Shown: in pieces, positions 24,732 through 33,425 of the stretch | Position numbering within the stretch: the first letter of the stretch is position 1 | Layout of the letters: every line of letters starts with the position of its first letter | Source of the DNA: Diaphorobacter sp. HDW4B | GTDB lineage: Bacteria > Pseudomonadota > Gammaproteobacteria > Burkholderiales > Burkholderiaceae_C | Assembly (NCBI RefSeq): GCF_011305535.1 | Contig: NZ_CP049906.1 | Span: 1-64,000, forward strand | DNA: 64,000 bases | Reading direction: 5' to 3' | Notes under the pieces: model-generated | Told to the model about the DNA's origin: nothing | Databases searched by the model: none | The model's input: the letters and a program-made list of their open reading frames with translations, nothing else | Translations under genes and position numbers: made by a program

Positions 24732-25592
24732 TCACGTATAGCGCTTCTCCAAAGCATCCCAGACTGGCTTTCCCACCAGCCGCTGCCGCTCCGCAAAGGT
24801 CGCCACCAATCCGCTGGACTCCTGCACTGCCTTTTCATCGCGCAGAACCGCAAGCGTCTTCTGCATGCCTGCGACCGCCCCCTGCAGTGCCGCATTCGCA
24901 TACAGCACGATGCCGTAACCCAGCTCTGCCAACTGGTCTGAATTGAAAATCGGAGTCTTGCCACCGATGACCATGTTCATGAGCTGCGGTGTCGCGAGCC
25001 GTTGGGGCAGCGCGCGGATTTCCTCGGCGGTGGTCACGGCCTCGACGAACAGAATGTCCGCACCGGCTTCAGCAAACCGCTGCGCACGCTCGACCGCTGC
25101 CTCGAAGCCGTGGGTTGCAGCGGCATCGGTGCGGGCCATGATGAGCAGATCGGGATCGCGCCTTGCGTCCACCGCCGCCTTGATCTTGCTGACGGCTTCT
25201 TCGGTGGAGATGACGTCCTTGCCGCTGAAGTGACCGCAGCGCTTGGGCGCGACCTGATCTTCGAGCTGAATGCAATCGGCACCCGCGCGCTCCAGAGTGC
25301 GCACCGTGTGATACACGTTGAGTGCATTGCCAAAGCCCGTGTCGGCATCGACGATCAAGGGAACGTTCACCACATCGCGGATTCGGGCCGTGTGATCGGC
25401 AATTTCCGACAGCCCCATGAAACCTTGGTCGGGCATGCCGAACCACATGTTGGTGACACCGGCACCCGTCACATAGATCGCCTCGAAACCCAGGTCTTCG
25501 ATGACCTTCGCCGACAACGCATTGAATGCACCAGGCACGAGAACCCCACGACGCTCCTGCGCCAATTGCTTCAGTTGTTTTCTTGTAGACAT
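24732..25592 (-). CDS. Isocitrate lyase/PEP mutase family lyase (probable 2-methylisocitrate lyase role)
   Basis: This encodes 286 residues of the ICL/PEPM superfamily. The catalytic loop KRCGH is at 117-121, with the metal-site sequence VDADTGFG at 81-88 and MARTDA near 157. It cleaves 2-alkyl malates or isocitrates, releasing succinate and pyruvate in the methylcitrate case. The sequence reads more like 2,3-dimethylmalate lyase/oxaloacetate hydrolase relatives than canonical PrpB, for example FSGKDVIS where PrpB has a different loop end. As the last gene of the prpC-acnD-prpF operon it probably supplies the missing PrpB step. The substrate is therefore inferred from context. Confidence 0.85.
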   Translation of the reverse strand: MSTRKQLKQLAQERRGVLVPGAFNALSAKVIEDLGFEAIYVTGAGVTNMWFGMPDQGFMGLSEIADHTARIRDVVNVPLIVDADTGFGNALNVYHTVRTLERAGADCIQLEDQVAPKRCGHFSGKDVISTEEAVSKIKAAVDARRDPDLLIMARTDAAATHGFEAAVERAQRFAEAGADILFVEAVTTAEEIRALPQRLATPQLMNMVIGGKTPIFNSDQLAELGYGIVLYANAALQGAVAGMQKTLAVLRDEKAVQESSGLVATFAERQRLVGKPVWDALEKRYT

Positions 25593-25608
25593 TGCTTGCC
25601 CTTGAATT

Positions 25609-26799
25609 TCAGAGACTGTCGGCTGGCACGCGCACCACGCCTTCCATGAGAATGCGTGCGCTGCGGCTCATCAGCGCCTTCGTCACCGCCCACTGTCCGT
25701 GCTGCAAGCGGGCTTGCGCACCGACCCGCAGCGTGCCCGATGGATGCCCAAAGCGCACGGCCGTGCGCTCGCCGCCGCCTGCGGCCAGATTGACCAACGT
25801 GCCCGGAACCGCAGCCGCCGTGCCGATGGCGACCGCCGCCGTGCCCATCATGGCGTGATGCAGTTGACCCATGGACAGAGCGCGCACCAGCAGGTCCATG
25901 TCCGATGCATTGACTTGTTTGCCACTCGACGCCGTGTAGCTCGAAGGTGGCGCGACGAACGCGATCTTGGGCGTGTGCTGACGCGTGGCGGCTTCGGAGA
26001 GGTCCTTGATCAAACCCATCTTGAGCGCGCCGTGTGCGCGAATGGCTTCGAAACGGGCGAGCCCTTCGGCATCTGCATTGATGTCCCCTTGCAACTCGCA
26101 GCCGGAGTAGCCAAGATCCCCGGCGTTGAGAAAGATGGTCGGAATGCCTGCGTTGATCAACGTGGACGCGAAGCTGCCGACGCCCGGAATCTCCAGTTGA
26201 TCCACGAGATTTCCGGTGGGAAACATGGCACCGCCCTCTTCCCCTTCATCGGCCGGATCGAGGAATTCGAGTGCCACCTCAGCGGCTGCGAACGTCACGC
26301 CGTCCAGTCCGAAATCGCCTGTCTCCTGAACCTGGCCATCGGTGATGGGCACATGCGCGACGATGGTCTTGCCGATGTTGGCTTGCCAGATGCGAACAAT
26401 GCACACGCCATTCTCTGGAATGCGCGCTGCATCGATCAGGCCCATGTGGATCGCGCAAGGGCCGACCGCAGCCGACAGATTCCCGCAGTTGCCGCTCCAG
26501 TCCACCAGCGGTTGGTCGATGGAGACCTGACCGAACAGGTAATCCACGTCGTGATCGGCTCGTTCGCTCCTGGCCAGAATCACCGCCTTGCTGGTGCTCG
26601 AAGAGGCATTGCCCATTCCATCGATCTGCTTGCCGTAGGGGTCGGGACTGCCCAGCGTGCGAAGCAAGATGGCGTCACGCGCTGCGCCGGGTTGTTGTGC
26701 GGACTGGGGCAGATCCTTCAGATGGAAGAACACGCCCTTGCTGGTTCCGCCACGCATGTAGGTGGCGGGAATCTTGATTTGAGGGAGATGCTTTGTCAT
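25609..26799 (-). CDS. prpF: 2-methylaconitate cis-trans isomerase PrpF
   Basis: This encodes 396 residues. The start IPATYMRGGTSKGVFFHLKD is the PrpF signature, followed by NCGNLSAAVGPCAI, which carries the active-site cysteine region. The C-terminal half contains AVAIGTAAAVPGTLVNLAAG and the FGHPSG motif. PrpF isomerizes the 2-methylaconitate made by AcnD so that the methylcitrate cycle can proceed. The gene sits directly between acnD (25 bases upstream) and the lyase (17 bases downstream) on the minus strand. The identification is strong. Confidence 0.95.
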   Translation of the reverse strand: MTKHLPQIKIPATYMRGGTSKGVFFHLKDLPQSAQQPGAARDAILLRTLGSPDPYGKQIDGMGNASSSTSKAVILARSERADHDVDYLFGQVSIDQPLVDWSGNCGNLSAAVGPCAIHMGLIDAARIPENGVCIVRIWQANIGKTIVAHVPITDGQVQETGDFGLDGVTFAAAEVALEFLDPADEGEEGGAMFPTGNLVDQLEIPGVGSFASTLINAGIPTIFLNAGDLGYSGCELQGDINADAEGLARFEAIRAHGALKMGLIKDLSEAATRQHTPKIAFVAPPSSYTASSGKQVNASDMDLLVRALSMGQLHHAMMGTAAVAIGTAAAVPGTLVNLAAGGGERTAVRFGHPSGTLRVGAQARLQHGQWAVTKALMSRSARILMEGVVRVPADSL

Positions 26800-26823
26800 G
26801 TCGCTACGAATGGCTTTCTGTGC

Positions 26824-29463
26824 TTATGCCTCAACGGTGTGCGCTGCGTTCGATGCCAGAAAATCCTGTGCAAAGCGCTGCAGCACGCCACCCGCTTCAT
26901 ACACCGAGACCTCTTCGGCAGTGTCGAGGCGGCAGGTCACGAGAGCGCGGTCGATGCTGCCGCTTCGGCGATGAATCACCAGCGTGAGCTCGGCTCGCGG
27001 TTTGCGTTCGCCTTCGACATCATAGGTTTCGGTCCCGTCGAGTTGCAATGTCTTGCGCGTGATACCCGGCTTGAATTCAAGCGGCAATACACCCATGCCG
27101 ATCAGGTTGGTGCGGTGGATGCGCTCGAAGCCTTCGGCCACGACGGTTTCCACACCGGCCAGTCGCACGCCCTTGGCCGCCCAGTCGCGGCTGGAGCCTT
27201 GGCCGTAGTCGGCCCCGGCGATGATGATGAGCGGCTGGCGCCGGTTCAGGTACGTCTCCATCGCCTCCCACATCCGCACTACCTTGCCTTCGGGTTCGAT
27301 GCGGGCGAGCGAGCCCTTTTTCACCTGACCGTCGATCACCGCCATTTCATTGACAAGCTGCGGATTGGCGAACGTAGCGCGCATGGCGGTCAGGTGGTCA
27401 CCGCGATGCGTGGCGTAAGAGTTGAAGTCTTCCTCCGGCAATCCCATCTTCGCCAGATATTCGCCTGCCGCCGAGCCCGCAAGAATGGCGTTGGACGGCG
27501 ACAGATGGTCGGTGGTGATGTTGTCCGGCAAGAGCGCCAGGGGACGCATTCCCTTGAGCGTTCGCGGGTTGGCTGCCAACGCACCGACCCCTTCCGTGTC
27601 CCAATAAGGCGGACGACGGATGTAGGTCGATTGCGCGCGCCATGCGTACTGCGGATCGGCCTTCTCACCGTCATCCACGCGAATGGCGAACATCGGGTCA
27701 TACACCGCGCGGTACTGCGAAGGCTTTACCGCTTGAGCGACCACCGCATCGATTTCTTCGTCGCTTGGCCAAAGATCCTGCAATCGGATGGGCTGGCCAT
27801 CGACGACTGCCAGAACATCCCGTTCGATATCGAAGCGCACCGTCCCCGCAATCGCATAGGCCACGACCAGCGGCGGCGACGCGAGAAACGCCTGCTTGGC
27901 ATACGGATGAATGCGGCCGTCAAAATTGCGATTGCCCGACAGCACCGCCGTGGCATACAGATCGCGATCAATGATCTCCTGCTGAATCTGCGGATCGAGC
28001 GCGCCGCTCATGCCGTTGCATGTGGTGCATGCAAAGGCGACGATGCCAAAACCCAGAGCCTCCAGGTCACCGAGCAAATCCGCCTCCTTCAAATACAGTT
28101 CCACCGCCTTCGATCCGGGCGCGAGCGAAGTCTTCACCCACGGCTTGCGCTTGAGGCCAAGCCGGTTGGCGTTGCGAGCCAGCAGCGCCGCCGCAATCAC
28201 ATTGCGCGGGTTGCTGGTGTTGGTGCAGCTGGTGATGGCTGCGATGATCACCGCACCATCGGGAAGCAGTCCGTCAGCTTCTTCGGCACGGGCCATCTCC
28301 AGCTTGACGGGTCCAGCGATGCCGCGACTGGCCAGCTCCGACACAGGCAGTCGGCGATGCGGGTTCGATGGCCCGGCCATGTTGCGAACGACGGTCGAAA
28401 GATCGAACTTCAGCACACGTTCGTACTGCACATCGCTCAGCGTGTCCGCCCAGAAGCCCGCTTGTTTTGCATAGGTCTCGACCAACTGCACTTGCGTTTC
28501 TTCTCGGCCCGTCAAACGCAGATAGGCGAGCGTCTGCTCATCGATGGAAAACAACGCCGCCGTTGCACCGAACTCCGGGCACATGTTCGCGATGGTGGCA
28601 CGGTCGCCAATCGACAGGCTGCGCGCACCCTCGCCGTAGAACTCCACATAGGCACCGACGACTTTTTCCTGGCGCAGGAATTCGGTCAATGCCAGCACGA
28701 TGTCGGTGGCTGTGATGCCGGGCTGGCGTCGCCCCGTCAACTCCACGCCAACGATGTCCGGCAACCGCATCCACGACGCACGGCCCAGCATCACGTTCTC
28801 GGCTTCGAGCCCGCCCACGCCGACCGCGATCACGCCCAGCGCATCGACATGTGGCGTGTGGCTGTCTGTCCCCACGCAGGTGTCGGGAAAAGCCACTCCA
28901 GCCTGCACGTAGACCACGGGCGACATCTTCTCCAGATTGATCTGGTGCATGATCCCGTTGCCCGCAGGAATCACCTCCATGTTGGCAAAGGCCTTCTTGG
29001 TCCACTCGATGAAGTGAAAGCGATCTTCGTTGCGGCGATCCTCGATCGCGCGGTTTTTCTCGAAGGCTTGCGGATCGTAGCCACCGCATTCCACGGCCAG
29101 CGAGTGGTCCACGATGAGCTGTACAGGCACCACCGGGTTCACGGCTGCCGGGTCTCCCCCCTCCTTGGCGATGGCATCGCGCAGGCCCGCCAGATCGACC
29201 AGCGCGGTCTGCCCCAGAATGTCGTGGCACACCACGCGCACGGGAAACCACGGAAAGTCGATCTCCCGCTTGCGCTCGATGAGCTGGCCAAGGTAGTCCT
29301 GCAGATGTGCGGGATCGGCGCGTCGCACGAGGTTCTCGGCGTGCACACGAGCGGTGTAGGGCAACCGCGCCCAGGCACCCGGCGCAATGGCATCCACGGC
29401 GGCGCGTGCGTCAAAGTAATCAAGGCCTGCACCTGCAAGCGGTTTTCGGTATTCGTTGTTCAT
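26824..29463 (-). CDS. acnD: Fe/S-dependent 2-methylisocitrate dehydratase AcnD
   Basis: This encodes 879 residues from the ATG at 29463 (MNNEYRKPLAGAGLDYFDAR). A TTG eight codons earlier is unlikely. It is an aconitase-family [4Fe-4S] enzyme; the cluster cysteines are in ITSCTNTSNP (about residue 411) and FACTTCNGMSG (about 475-480). The C-terminal swivel domain contains GADYGQGSSRDWAAKG. The N-terminus and the pairing with PrpF mark it as AcnD rather than housekeeping AcnA. It dehydrates 2-methylcitrate to 2-methylaconitate in propionate breakdown. It lies 20 bases after prpC. Confidence 0.95.
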   Translation of the reverse strand: MNNEYRKPLAGAGLDYFDARAAVDAIAPGAWARLPYTARVHAENLVRRADPAHLQDYLGQLIERKREIDFPWFPVRVVCHDILGQTALVDLAGLRDAIAKEGGDPAAVNPVVPVQLIVDHSLAVECGGYDPQAFEKNRAIEDRRNEDRFHFIEWTKKAFANMEVIPAGNGIMHQINLEKMSPVVYVQAGVAFPDTCVGTDSHTPHVDALGVIAVGVGGLEAENVMLGRASWMRLPDIVGVELTGRRQPGITATDIVLALTEFLRQEKVVGAYVEFYGEGARSLSIGDRATIANMCPEFGATAALFSIDEQTLAYLRLTGREETQVQLVETYAKQAGFWADTLSDVQYERVLKFDLSTVVRNMAGPSNPHRRLPVSELASRGIAGPVKLEMARAEEADGLLPDGAVIIAAITSCTNTSNPRNVIAAALLARNANRLGLKRKPWVKTSLAPGSKAVELYLKEADLLGDLEALGFGIVAFACTTCNGMSGALDPQIQQEIIDRDLYATAVLSGNRNFDGRIHPYAKQAFLASPPLVVAYAIAGTVRFDIERDVLAVVDGQPIRLQDLWPSDEEIDAVVAQAVKPSQYRAVYDPMFAIRVDDGEKADPQYAWRAQSTYIRRPPYWDTEGVGALAANPRTLKGMRPLALLPDNITTDHLSPSNAILAGSAAGEYLAKMGLPEEDFNSYATHRGDHLTAMRATFANPQLVNEMAVIDGQVKKGSLARIEPEGKVVRMWEAMETYLNRRQPLIIIAGADYGQGSSRDWAAKGVRLAGVETVVAEGFERIHRTNLIGMGVLPLEFKPGITRKTLQLDGTETYDVEGERKPRAELTLVIHRRSGSIDRALVTCRLDTAEEVSVYEAGGVLQRFAQDFLASNAAHTVEA

Positions 29464-29483
29464 GGGGCGATGCAAAGTCGAAT

Positions 29484-30653
29484 TCAAACGCGCGCGTCGA
29501 TCTGCACGAACTTCTGGTCTTCCGGACCGGTGTAGTTTGCGCTGGGACGAATGATCTTGTTGTCCACGCGTTGTTCAATGATGTGCGCCGCCCAGCCACT
29601 GGTGCGCGCAATCACGAACAGCGGTGTGAACATGGCGGTCGGTACACCCATCATGTGGTAGCTCACGGCGCTGAACCAATCGAGGTTGGGGAACATGTTT
29701 TTGACCTCCCACATCACCGATTCAAGACGTGCTGCGATGTCGAACATCTTGGTCGATCCCGCCTCATCCGAGAGCTGCTTGGCCACGCCCTTGATGACCA
29801 CGTTGCGTGGATCGCTCACGGTGTAGACCGGATGCCCAAAGCCGATCACGACTTCCTTGTTGTCCACGCGCTTGCGGATGTCGGCCTCCGCCTCGGCTGG
29901 ATTGTCGTAACGCTTCTGGATTTCGAATGCCACCTCGTTCGCACCGCCATGCTTGGGGCCGCGCAGCGCGCCAATCGCGCCGGTGACGGACGAGTACATG
30001 TCGCTGCCCGTACCCGCCACCACGCGCGCGGTGAAGGTGGATGCGTTGAACTCGTGCTCTGCGTACAGATTGAGCGAAGTGTGCATCGCCCGTTCCCACA
30101 GCGCGCTTGGCTTCTTGCCATGCAGCAGGTGCAGGAAATGCGCGCCGATGGAGTCGTCATCCGTCTCCACGTCGATGCGCTTGCCCGAGGTGCTGAAGTG
30201 ATACCAGTACAGCAGCATCGAGCCAAGCGATGCCATGAGGCGGTCCGCGATATCGCGCGCGCCGGGCAGGTTGTGGTCGTCCTTCTCGGGCAAGGTGCAG
30301 CCCAGCACCGACACGCCCGTGCGCATCACATCCATCGGATGGCTGGCTGCGGGCAGTTGCTCCAGCGCCTGTTTCACGCTGGCTGGCAGACCGCGCAACG
30401 CCTTGAGTTTGTCCTTGTAAGCTCGCAGCTCGGAACGCGTCGGCAATTTGCCATGCACCAGCAAATGCGCGACTTCCTCGAATTCGCAGACTTCGGCGAT
30501 GTCCAGAATATCGAAGCCGCGGTAGTGCAGATCGTTGCCGCTGCGGCCCACGGTGCACAGTGCCGTGTTGCCAGCGGTCACCCCGGAGAGCGCAACCGAT
30601 TTCTTGGGTTTGAAGGTCGACGCTGCTGGCGTTTCAGTCGTTGTCGTCGTCAT
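29484..30653 (-). CDS. prpC: 2-methylcitrate synthase PrpC
   Basis: This encodes 389 residues from the ATG at 30653, whose first bases overlap the thioesterase stop as ATGA. It is a short citrate-synthase-family enzyme. [20 protein letters not shown] at the N-terminus is typical of PrpC. The active-site region includes the histidine in NEHEFNAST-like form ([20 protein letters not shown]), HGGANEVAF, and GFGHPVYT. It condenses propionyl-CoA with oxaloacetate. Its place upstream of acnD and prpF confirms the methylcitrate cycle. Expression is probably controlled by the divergent ScfR-type regulator. Confidence 0.95.
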   Translation of the reverse strand: MTTTTTETPAASTFKPKKSVALSGVTAGNTALCTVGRSGNDLHYRGFDILDIAEVCEFEEVAHLLVHGKLPTRSELRAYKDKLKALRGLPASVKQALEQLPAASHPMDVMRTGVSVLGCTLPEKDDHNLPGARDIADRLMASLGSMLLYWYHFSTSGKRIDVETDDDSIGAHFLHLLHGKKPSALWERAMHTSLNLYAEHEFNASTFTARVVAGTGSDMYSSVTGAIGALRGPKHGGANEVAFEIQKRYDNPAEAEADIRKRVDNKEVVIGFGHPVYTVSDPRNVVIKGVAKQLSDEAGSTKMFDIAARLESVMWEVKNMFPNLDWFSAVSYHMMGVPTAMFTPLFVIARTSGWAAHIIEQRVDNKIIRPSANYTGPEDQKFVQIDARV

Positions 30654-31048
30654 AGTGGGGTCTCCTGATTGATGTAAGAACAATGAATAGGTACAGCTCG
30701 GCCATTGGCATCGACCGCAACCATCTCAAACAAACCTTTGAGCGCTTCTTCGGCAGGTATGCCCGGAAGATCGGCCAAGCCGGTAACGCAGACCGTCATG
30801 GAACTGCGCCCTACGCGGCTCACCCAGGCACGCAAAGTGACTCGCTGTCCCACCGGAATCGGTGAGAGAAATTCAACGCTGGTGACGCCCGCCATCACCA
30901 CTTCGCGCTGCGCCAAACTGCGCGCCGCGAGAAATGCGGCCTTGGCCATCAGTTGCAAACCCTGCCCTGCAAACAGCGTTCCGTGGTGGTTGGCAAGCGC
31001 TGGTAATACCAGTTCCTGCAACTCGGCGAATCCAGTGGGTGTTGTCAT
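30650..31048 (-). CDS. Hotdog-fold acyl-CoA thioesterase (YciA-like)
   Basis: This encodes 132 residues from the ATG at 31048 ([20 protein letters not shown]). The longer frame crosses the operator region and is rejected. The motif [20 protein letters not shown] is the hotdog catalytic region, and [20 protein letters not shown] completes the fold. It would hydrolyse short acyl-CoAs. As the first gene of the prp operon, translationally coupled to prpC, it may relieve propionyl-CoA or methylcitryl-CoA build-up. That role is inferred. It lies 146 bases from the divergent regulator. Confidence 0.85.
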   Translation of the reverse strand: MTTPTGFAELQELVLPALANHHGTLFAGQGLQLMAKAAFLAARSLAQREVVMAGVTSVEFLSPIPVGQRVTLRAWVSRVGRSSMTVCVTGLADLPGIPAEEALKGLFEMVAVDANGRAVPIHCSYINQETPL

Positions 31049-31050
31049 GG

Positions 31051-31140
31051 TTCGCAATTTACGCAAAATAACGGCTTGAGAACAGGACTGAAAAGGCGAA
31101 TTTTTGCGAATGAAATCCATCATTTTGCGAATCTTGCGAA
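31051..31140. promoter_or_regulatory. Cluster of TTGCGAA operator repeats (likely ScfR/RamB-type sites)
   Basis: TTGCGAA occurs at 31104-31110, 31125-31131 and 31134-31140. The complement TTCGCAA is at 31051-31057, and a near match ACGCAAAA at 31061-31068. The core resembles the known RamB consensus, whose centre is TTTGC(A/G)AA. It lies between the prp operon and the regulator gene and would allow control of both. Confidence 0.7.
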
Positions 31141-31194
31141 CTCAACTGATCCACCGACAACGAACATCGACCCGAACACCGGAAAGACCAAGCG

Positions 31195-32607
31195 ATGAAA
31201 AAAACCTTCATGGGCGTGAAGCTGCGCAAGTTGCGCGCAGAGCGCGACATGTCCCAGATCGCACTGGCCCACGCGCTCGGCCTGTCGCCCAGCTATCTCA
31301 ATCAGCTCGAACAGAATCAGCGTCCATTGACCGTGTCCGTGCTGCTCAAACTCCATCGGGCGCTGGGCGTCGACATCCAGCAGTTTTCGGAAGACGAAGA
31401 AGCGCGCCTTGTGGCCGGATTGCGCGAGGCACTCGCGGATGCGCCGGAGGCCATCGCCCTGCCCGAATTGCAGGAAGTCGCTGCGCAAATGCCTGCCCTC
31501 GGCCTGGCGGTGATTGCCCTGCACCGTCGGCATCTCGAGGCGATGGAACGCATGGAGACCCTGTCGCTGAAACTGGGCGACGATCGATCCGATGCAACCG
31601 CACCACGCGCCATGCCGTTTGAAGTCGTGCGCGACTTCTTCTTCGCGCACCAGAACTATTTCGACGACGTGGATCGCGCAGCAGAGCGGCTCGCAGATGA
31701 GGCCCTCGCGAGCGGCAGCCATCTTGCGGACTGGCTGATCCAGCGACTGGAACAACGCCACCAAGTGCGTGTGCAGTTTCTGGAGGACACCCTCGAAAGC
31801 CAGCGCCACTTCGATCCCGCGAGTCGCATTCTTCAACTGTCATCCGCGCTGGAGCCCGCCCAGCAAGCCTTTCAGTTGGGCACCCAATTGGCCCTGCTGG
31901 AGATCAGCGACACCATCGACCGACACATTCACACACCGCAGTTCAACGCCGATTCCGCCGCGCGCAAACTGGCGCGCGTGGGCTTGGCCAACTACTTCGC
32001 TGGCGCGCTTTTGCTGCCTTATGGCCGATTTCTTCAAACGGCAGAACATTTGCGATACGACATCGACCTGCTGGGCCAGCGCTTCGGCGTGGGTTTTGAA
32101 ACCGTGTGCCATCGACTCAGCACCTTGCAGCGACTGGATGCGCCGGGCGTGCCGTTCTTCTTCGTGCGCGTGGACCGGGCAGGCAACATCTCCAAGCGTC
32201 AGTCGGCCACACACTTTCACTTCAGCCGCACGGGCGGCACCTGCCCGCTGTGGAATGTCTATGAGGCGTTCGCCCAACCCGATCACGTGCTGCGCCAACT
32301 CGCCAGCATGCCCGACGGGCGTCGCTATCTCTGGATTGCGCGCTCGGTCTCGCGCGGGCAACGCGGCTATGGGTCGCCACGCAAGACGTTTTCCATCGGC
32401 CTCGGCTGCGACGTTCGCCACGCATCGCGCTTGGTCTACGCCAAGGGACTGGACCTCAACGACCCCGAGTCCGCCACCCCCATCGGCATGGGCTGCAAGG
32501 TCTGCGAACGCGAGCACTGCCCCCAACGTGCGTTTCCGTATGTGGGGAAAGGATTGAATGTGGACGAGAACTCGAGCCGATTTGCACCCTATGGATTCGG
32601 ATCCTGA
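31195..32607 (+). CDS. Short-chain fatty acyl transcriptional regulator (ScfR/PrpR-RamB type)
   Basis: This encodes 470 residues. An XRE-type helix-turn-helix is at about 8-62 (LRKLRAERDMSQIALAHALG, LSPSYLNQLEQNQRPLTVSV). An ImmA/IrrE-like middle domain is at about 240-330. The C-terminal short-chain-fatty-acyl domain (THFHFSRTGGTCPLWNVYEA, near residue 339) ends with a cysteine-rich stretch, PIGMGCKVCEREHCPQ. Relatives RamB and PrpR sense acyl-CoA and control propionate or acetate genes. The gene diverges from the prp operon over the TTGCGAA cluster, which fits direct and autogenous regulation. The conserved cysteines could bind a metal or Fe-S centre; that is not established here. Confidence 0.9.
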   Translation: MKKTFMGVKLRKLRAERDMSQIALAHALGLSPSYLNQLEQNQRPLTVSVLLKLHRALGVDIQQFSEDEEARLVAGLREALADAPEAIALPELQEVAAQMPALGLAVIALHRRHLEAMERMETLSLKLGDDRSDATAPRAMPFEVVRDFFFAHQNYFDDVDRAAERLADEALASGSHLADWLIQRLEQRHQVRVQFLEDTLESQRHFDPASRILQLSSALEPAQQAFQLGTQLALLEISDTIDRHIHTPQFNADSAARKLARVGLANYFAGALLLPYGRFLQTAEHLRYDIDLLGQRFGVGFETVCHRLSTLQRLDAPGVPFFFVRVDRAGNISKRQSATHFHFSRTGGTCPLWNVYEAFAQPDHVLRQLASMPDGRRYLWIARSVSRGQRGYGSPRKTFSIGLGCDVRHASRLVYAKGLDLNDPESATPIGMGCKVCEREHCPQRAFPYVGKGLNVDENSSRFAPYGFGS

Positions 32608-32833
32608 TGCGCACCGCTCACCATCTCTGGTTCGGGCTGCTCTGGTTGTGAACACACAGAGGCTCTTCCCGCATGCCCGCACCTTGGTGGATCCGGCAGC
32701 ACGTCCATGCTGCGGACATCGAAACCCGAATTCGGCGATGCCAATCGCTCATCGGCAGACAGGTGCAGCAACCGCTCAAGGAGCCTCTGCACGCACGGAT
32801 CAACAAGCGGCTGGAAGCGGATCGGAAGGGGAT

Positions 32834-33250
32834 TCAACGCGCAAGTCCACCCGAGGCGGTGCTGGTACACGTCGATCCGATTCGTGCAGCGCTTCCCTGA
32901 ATGCCTTGATAGAGCACCTTGCCTTCGTCATCCGTACAACGTTGCACCAGTCCATGTTTCGCCAACTCACGGATAGCGCGGTGGGCGGAGCCTATGCCCA
33001 CACGCACACCCAACTCGGCCATTCGGCGGATCACCTCGTTGATGCCGATGCCCTCTCCCTTTGAGCAGTCAAAGACCAGCAACGTGGCCATTCGCGCAAC
33101 CGTTGGGCGCAGACCTGCGTCACGCAGGCGGTTGATCTTGGGCGTGCCTGTGAAGCACTGAATCTGCGATTCCTCCAAGTGCCATGCGTCCAGCGTCGTC
33201 GCTTGCGTCGCACTGTGGCGTTGTGTCACAAAGTGGTGAATTTGCAACAA
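32834..33250 (-). CDS. Mini-Fur-like winged-helix regulator 2 (non-ATG start)
   Basis: This encodes up to 138 residues. No ATG precedes the DNA-binding fold in this frame, so the start is probably TTG (33250 or 33247) or GTG (about 33229). The core INRLRDAGLRPTVARMATLL, then GIGINEVIRRMAELGVRVGI and AHRAIRELAKHGLVQR, matches the Fur winged helix and the paralogue at 1011-1394. As there, the metal-binding dimerization domain is missing; the tail after VLYQGIQG is short and low in complexity. It diverges from the Fiu-type receptor gene over a region with a Fur box and an 8-bp inverted repeat. Regulation of that receptor is an inference. Confidence 0.6.
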   Translation of the reverse strand: MLQIHHFVTQRHSATQATTLDAWHLEESQIQCFTGTPKINRLRDAGLRPTVARMATLLVFDCSKGEGIGINEVIRRMAELGVRVGIGSAHRAIRELAKHGLVQRCTDDEGKVLYQGIQGSAARIGSTCTSTASGGLAR

Positions 33251-33260
33251 ATTAAATCCG

Positions 33261-33296
33261 ATTTGTATATATGCATTCGTCTATTTTAATACAAAT
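33261..33296. repeat. Inverted repeat in mini-Fur/receptor divergent region
   Basis: ATTTGTAT (33261-33268) and ATACAAAT (33289-33296) are exact complements separated by 20 bases. The right arm overlaps the Fur box. It could be an operator for the neighbouring mini-Fur-like protein. Confidence 0.4.
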
Positions 33297-33310
33297 CATT
33301 ATCATTTAAA
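33292..33310 (+). promoter_or_regulatory. Fur box before the Fiu-type receptor
   Basis: CAAATCATTATCATTTAAA contains the ATCATTATCATT core of the Fur consensus. It lies 116 bases upstream of the receptor start and also within reach of the divergent mini-Fur-like gene. Confidence 0.75.
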
Positions 33311-33425
33311 AAGAAGCAAAGCAATGCTTTCATGAAGCCAGTTGTCTCCCATGACGCACTCAGCCATTGAGGATGAGTCGTTTGAACGCAGCAAGCCAAC
33401 TTGTTCCATTTCTCCGCTCCGAATC

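Noticed and set aside
25699-29535. Very long plus-strand open frame (over 1200 codons) opposite prpF and acnD
   Set aside because: It is the antisense shadow of two well-recognised genes in high-GC DNA, and its translation shows no domain or plausible composition.
32608-32833. Open frames between the ScfR-type gene and the mini-Fur-like gene
   Set aside because: All are short, overlapping and without family features; the stretch appears to be non-coding.
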